This document shows positions 14,581 through 15,951 of a stretch of DNA of 15,951 bases, in pieces; the stretch's first letter is position 1; each line of letters starts with the position of its first letter. A program made the translations under genes and the position numbers. This DNA comes from Bifidobacterium breve (lineage in GTDB: Bacteria; Actinomycetota; Actinomycetes; S36-B12; UBA5976): the NCBI GenBank assembly GCA_945861165.1, contig CAMATO010000019.1, positions 1 through 15,951 of the forward strand. Reading direction: 5' to 3'. The notes beneath the pieces were generated by a model. The model did not search any database, had not been told where the DNA came from, and was given only the letters and a program-made list of their open reading frames with translations.

Positions 14581-15698
14581 TGGCAAATGATTTTTATGAT
14601 GTTTTAGGTGTTGACACCGAAGCGAGTGCGGAAGAAATAAAGAAAGCGTATAGAAAGTTAGCCCGTGAACTTCATCCGGATTTAAATCCAGACCCTGTTG
14701 CTGCTGAAAAATTTAAAGAAGTCACAACAGCTTATGAAACATTAAGTGATGACCAGAAAAGAAGAATGTATGATTTAGGTTTTTCTGGAAACGGACCTGC
14801 AGCTGGCGGTTTTGGTTTCGGAGGACTGGGAGATTTTGTTGATGCATTTTTTGGATCAACTCAGCAAAGAGGACCACGTTCCAGAACCAGACGAGGTCAA
14901 GATGCGCTAATTAGATTAGATATTGATTTATTAGAAGCTTTCACTGGAATTAATAAAGATTTAACTGTTGAAACAGCTGTCGTTTGTAATGTTTGTAACG
15001 GATCATGTTGTGTTCCAGGAACTTCTCCAACTGTATGTTCAATGTGTAGAGGACGTGGAGATGTTCAAGCTGTTCAAAGGTCTTTACTCGGTCAAGTAGT
15101 TTCTAGTCGACCTTGTCCGCAATGTTCTGGGTTTGGAACTGTTTTAGCAACTCCTTGTTCTGAATGTTCAGGCGAAGGAAGAGTTAGAACACGTGCAACT
15201 CTTAATGCCCAAATTCCAGCAGGTGTTGACACTGGCACAAGAGTGCAATTGGTTGGCAGAGGTGAAGTTGGTCCAGGTGGTGGTGATGCAGGTGATTTGT
15301 ATTTAGAGGTGGTTGTTAAACAACATAAATCTTTGCATCGAGTTGGAGATGACTTACAAAGTCTTGTCACTATCCCGATGAGTGCTGCTGCGTTAGGAAC
15401 AACTTTTGACTTTAAAACATTAGATGCGACTGAAAAAATTACTGTGAAAGCTGGAACCCAATCTGGAACTGTTGTCTCACTTAGAGGAGGAGGGATGCCT
15501 CGTTTGAGAAGAGAAGGAAGAGGAGATTTACACATCGAAATAATTGTGGAAACTCCAACTGGGTTAACTGAAGAACAAAAGGGATTATTAAAAAAGATTT
15601 CAGAAATGCGCGGTGAAGATTCATTAGTTGTTGAACCTGTAAAATTAAGTGAATCTGGTTTATTTAGCAAATTAAGAGATGCGTTCTCGCGCCCTTAA
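14580..15698 (+). CDS. dnaJ: molecular chaperone DnaJ (actinobacterial DnaJ2 type)
   Basis: DnaJ is the Hsp40 co-chaperone that delivers clients to DnaK and stimulates its ATPase. The 372 residues comprise a J domain (1-66) with the essential HPD at 32-34. A short glycine/phenylalanine-rich stretch covers about 68-84. The zinc-finger domain from C136 to about 202 has four cysteine pairs. Two beta-sandwich substrate-binding domains contain VGRGEVGPGGGDAGDLY and LRGGGMPRL. The end, LFSKLRDAF, is typical of DnaJ2 proteins. The first zinc repeat reads CNVCNGSCC, with cysteine in place of the usual final glycine; the other three keep CxxCxGxG. Linkage to hrcA rather than dnaK marks the second actinobacterial DnaJ. 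It is regulated with hrcA through CIRCE. Confidence 0.97.
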   Translation: MANDFYDVLGVDTEASAEEIKKAYRKLARELHPDLNPDPVAAEKFKEVTTAYETLSDDQKRRMYDLGFSGNGPAAGGFGFGGLGDFVDAFFGSTQQRGPRSRTRRGQDALIRLDIDLLEAFTGINKDLTVETAVVCNVCNGSCCVPGTSPTVCSMCRGRGDVQAVQRSLLGQVVSSRPCPQCSGFGTVLATPCSECSGEGRVRTRATLNAQIPAGVDTGTRVQLVGRGEVGPGGGDAGDLYLEVVVKQHKSLHRVGDDLQSLVTIPMSAAALGTTFDFKTLDATEKITVKAGTQSGTVVSLRGGGMPRLRREGRGDLHIEIIVETPTGLTEEQKGLLKKISEMRGEDSLVVEPVKLSESGLFSKLRDAFSRP

Positions 15699-15700
15699 GT

Positions 15701-15951
15701 ATGGAACCCGCCTACTTTTTAGTTTCAACATCTGATCTCTCAGCGCCAGTATTCAACATTCAAGGAACAGAAGCACATCACGCTTTGCGTGTGCGCAGAG
15801 TTAGAGAAAAAGAAAAATTAGTCGTCACCGATGGGGCAGGACAAGTATGTGAAGTCGAAGTTTTAACTCTTGGCCCCGGTGAACAAATAACTGTAAAAGT
15901 ATTAAGTAAGAAACTTAAATCAAAACATAAACTCTTAGTCGCAGTAGCTCA
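15701..15951 (+). CDS. rsmE: 16S rRNA m3U1498 methyltransferase RsmE (N-terminal part)
   Basis: RsmE methylates N3 of U1498 in the decoding region of 16S rRNA, using S-adenosylmethionine. Only the first 83 codons are in the window; the reading frame is open to the end. The visible part is the PUA-like RNA-binding domain, with HHALRVRRVREKEKLVVTDG matching the family pattern of a histidine-led helix followed by a basic stretch and a DG turn. The SPOUT catalytic domain with its knot is beyond the window. ATG at 15701 is two bases after the dnaJ stop and lacks a Shine-Dalgarno sequence, which suggests translational coupling. Position after dnaJ is the usual place for this gene in many bacteria. 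Confidence 0.9.
   Translation, partial: MEPAYFLVSTSDLSAPVFNIQGTEAHHALRVRRVREKEKLVVTDGAGQVCEVEVLTLGPGEQITVKVLSKKLKSKHKLLVAVA

Noticed and set aside
15092..15670. 192-codon open frame on the minus strand within dnaJ
   Set aside because: It is the antisense shadow of a well-supported dnaJ and its translation is rich in Ser, Pro and Thr without any recognisable domain.
1..15951. Search for CRISPR arrays, insertion sequences, attachment sites or defence cassettes
   Set aside because: No repeated spacer pattern, transposase, integrase or terminal inverted repeat was seen; every long frame is a conserved housekeeping or competence gene.

Overview
This window looks like a chromosomal housekeeping segment from a low-GC (upper 30s percent by eye), gene-dense actinobacterium. 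The gene order comEA-comEC-holA, rpsT facing lepA, then hemW-hrcA-dnaJ-rsmE is typical of Actinobacteria. HrcA is paired with a DnaJ2-type chaperone, LepA has an N-terminal extension, and spacers are very short. The low GC and tight packing suggest a streamlined aquatic lineage, such as the freshwater acI/Nanopelagicales group or a relative. That assignment is inference from gene order and composition, with no phylogeny behind it.

Left edge (1-1461): a tRNA-Ala(GGC) gene is followed by a TPP riboswitch. The riboswitch carries the Shine-Dalgarno sequence of a PnuC-family transporter, most likely the thiamine transporter PnuT. A P-loop kinase of the uridine-kinase-like fold overlaps the transporter stop by one base. 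This transporter plus kinase pair under thiamine control is the most interesting functional unit here. leuS begins 10 bases further on.

Middle (1472-8299): leucyl-tRNA synthetase comes first. comEA follows, with a consensus -10 box six bases before its ATG, so its mRNA is probably leaderless. comEC overlaps comEA by 10 bases, and holA (DNA polymerase III delta) follows after 11 bases. ComEA and ComEC together form the core of a DNA-uptake machine. rpsT (ribosomal protein S20) lies on the minus strand and meets holA tail to tail with one base between the stop codons.

Right part (8374-15951): lepA (elongation factor 4) diverges from rpsT across a 74-base spacer that can form an imperfect hairpin. 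A long-chain acyl-CoA synthetase gene (fadD-like) and hemW (haem chaperone) follow. Next is hrcA behind a CIRCE heat-shock operator, then dnaJ with a one-base overlap, and the start of rsmE, which runs off the window end. hrcA-dnaJ-rsmE looks like one heat-regulated unit.

I found no insertion sequence, phage gene, CRISPR array or defence cassette. No gene-free stretch exceeds 300 bases apart from the left edge, which is filled by the tRNA and the riboswitch.
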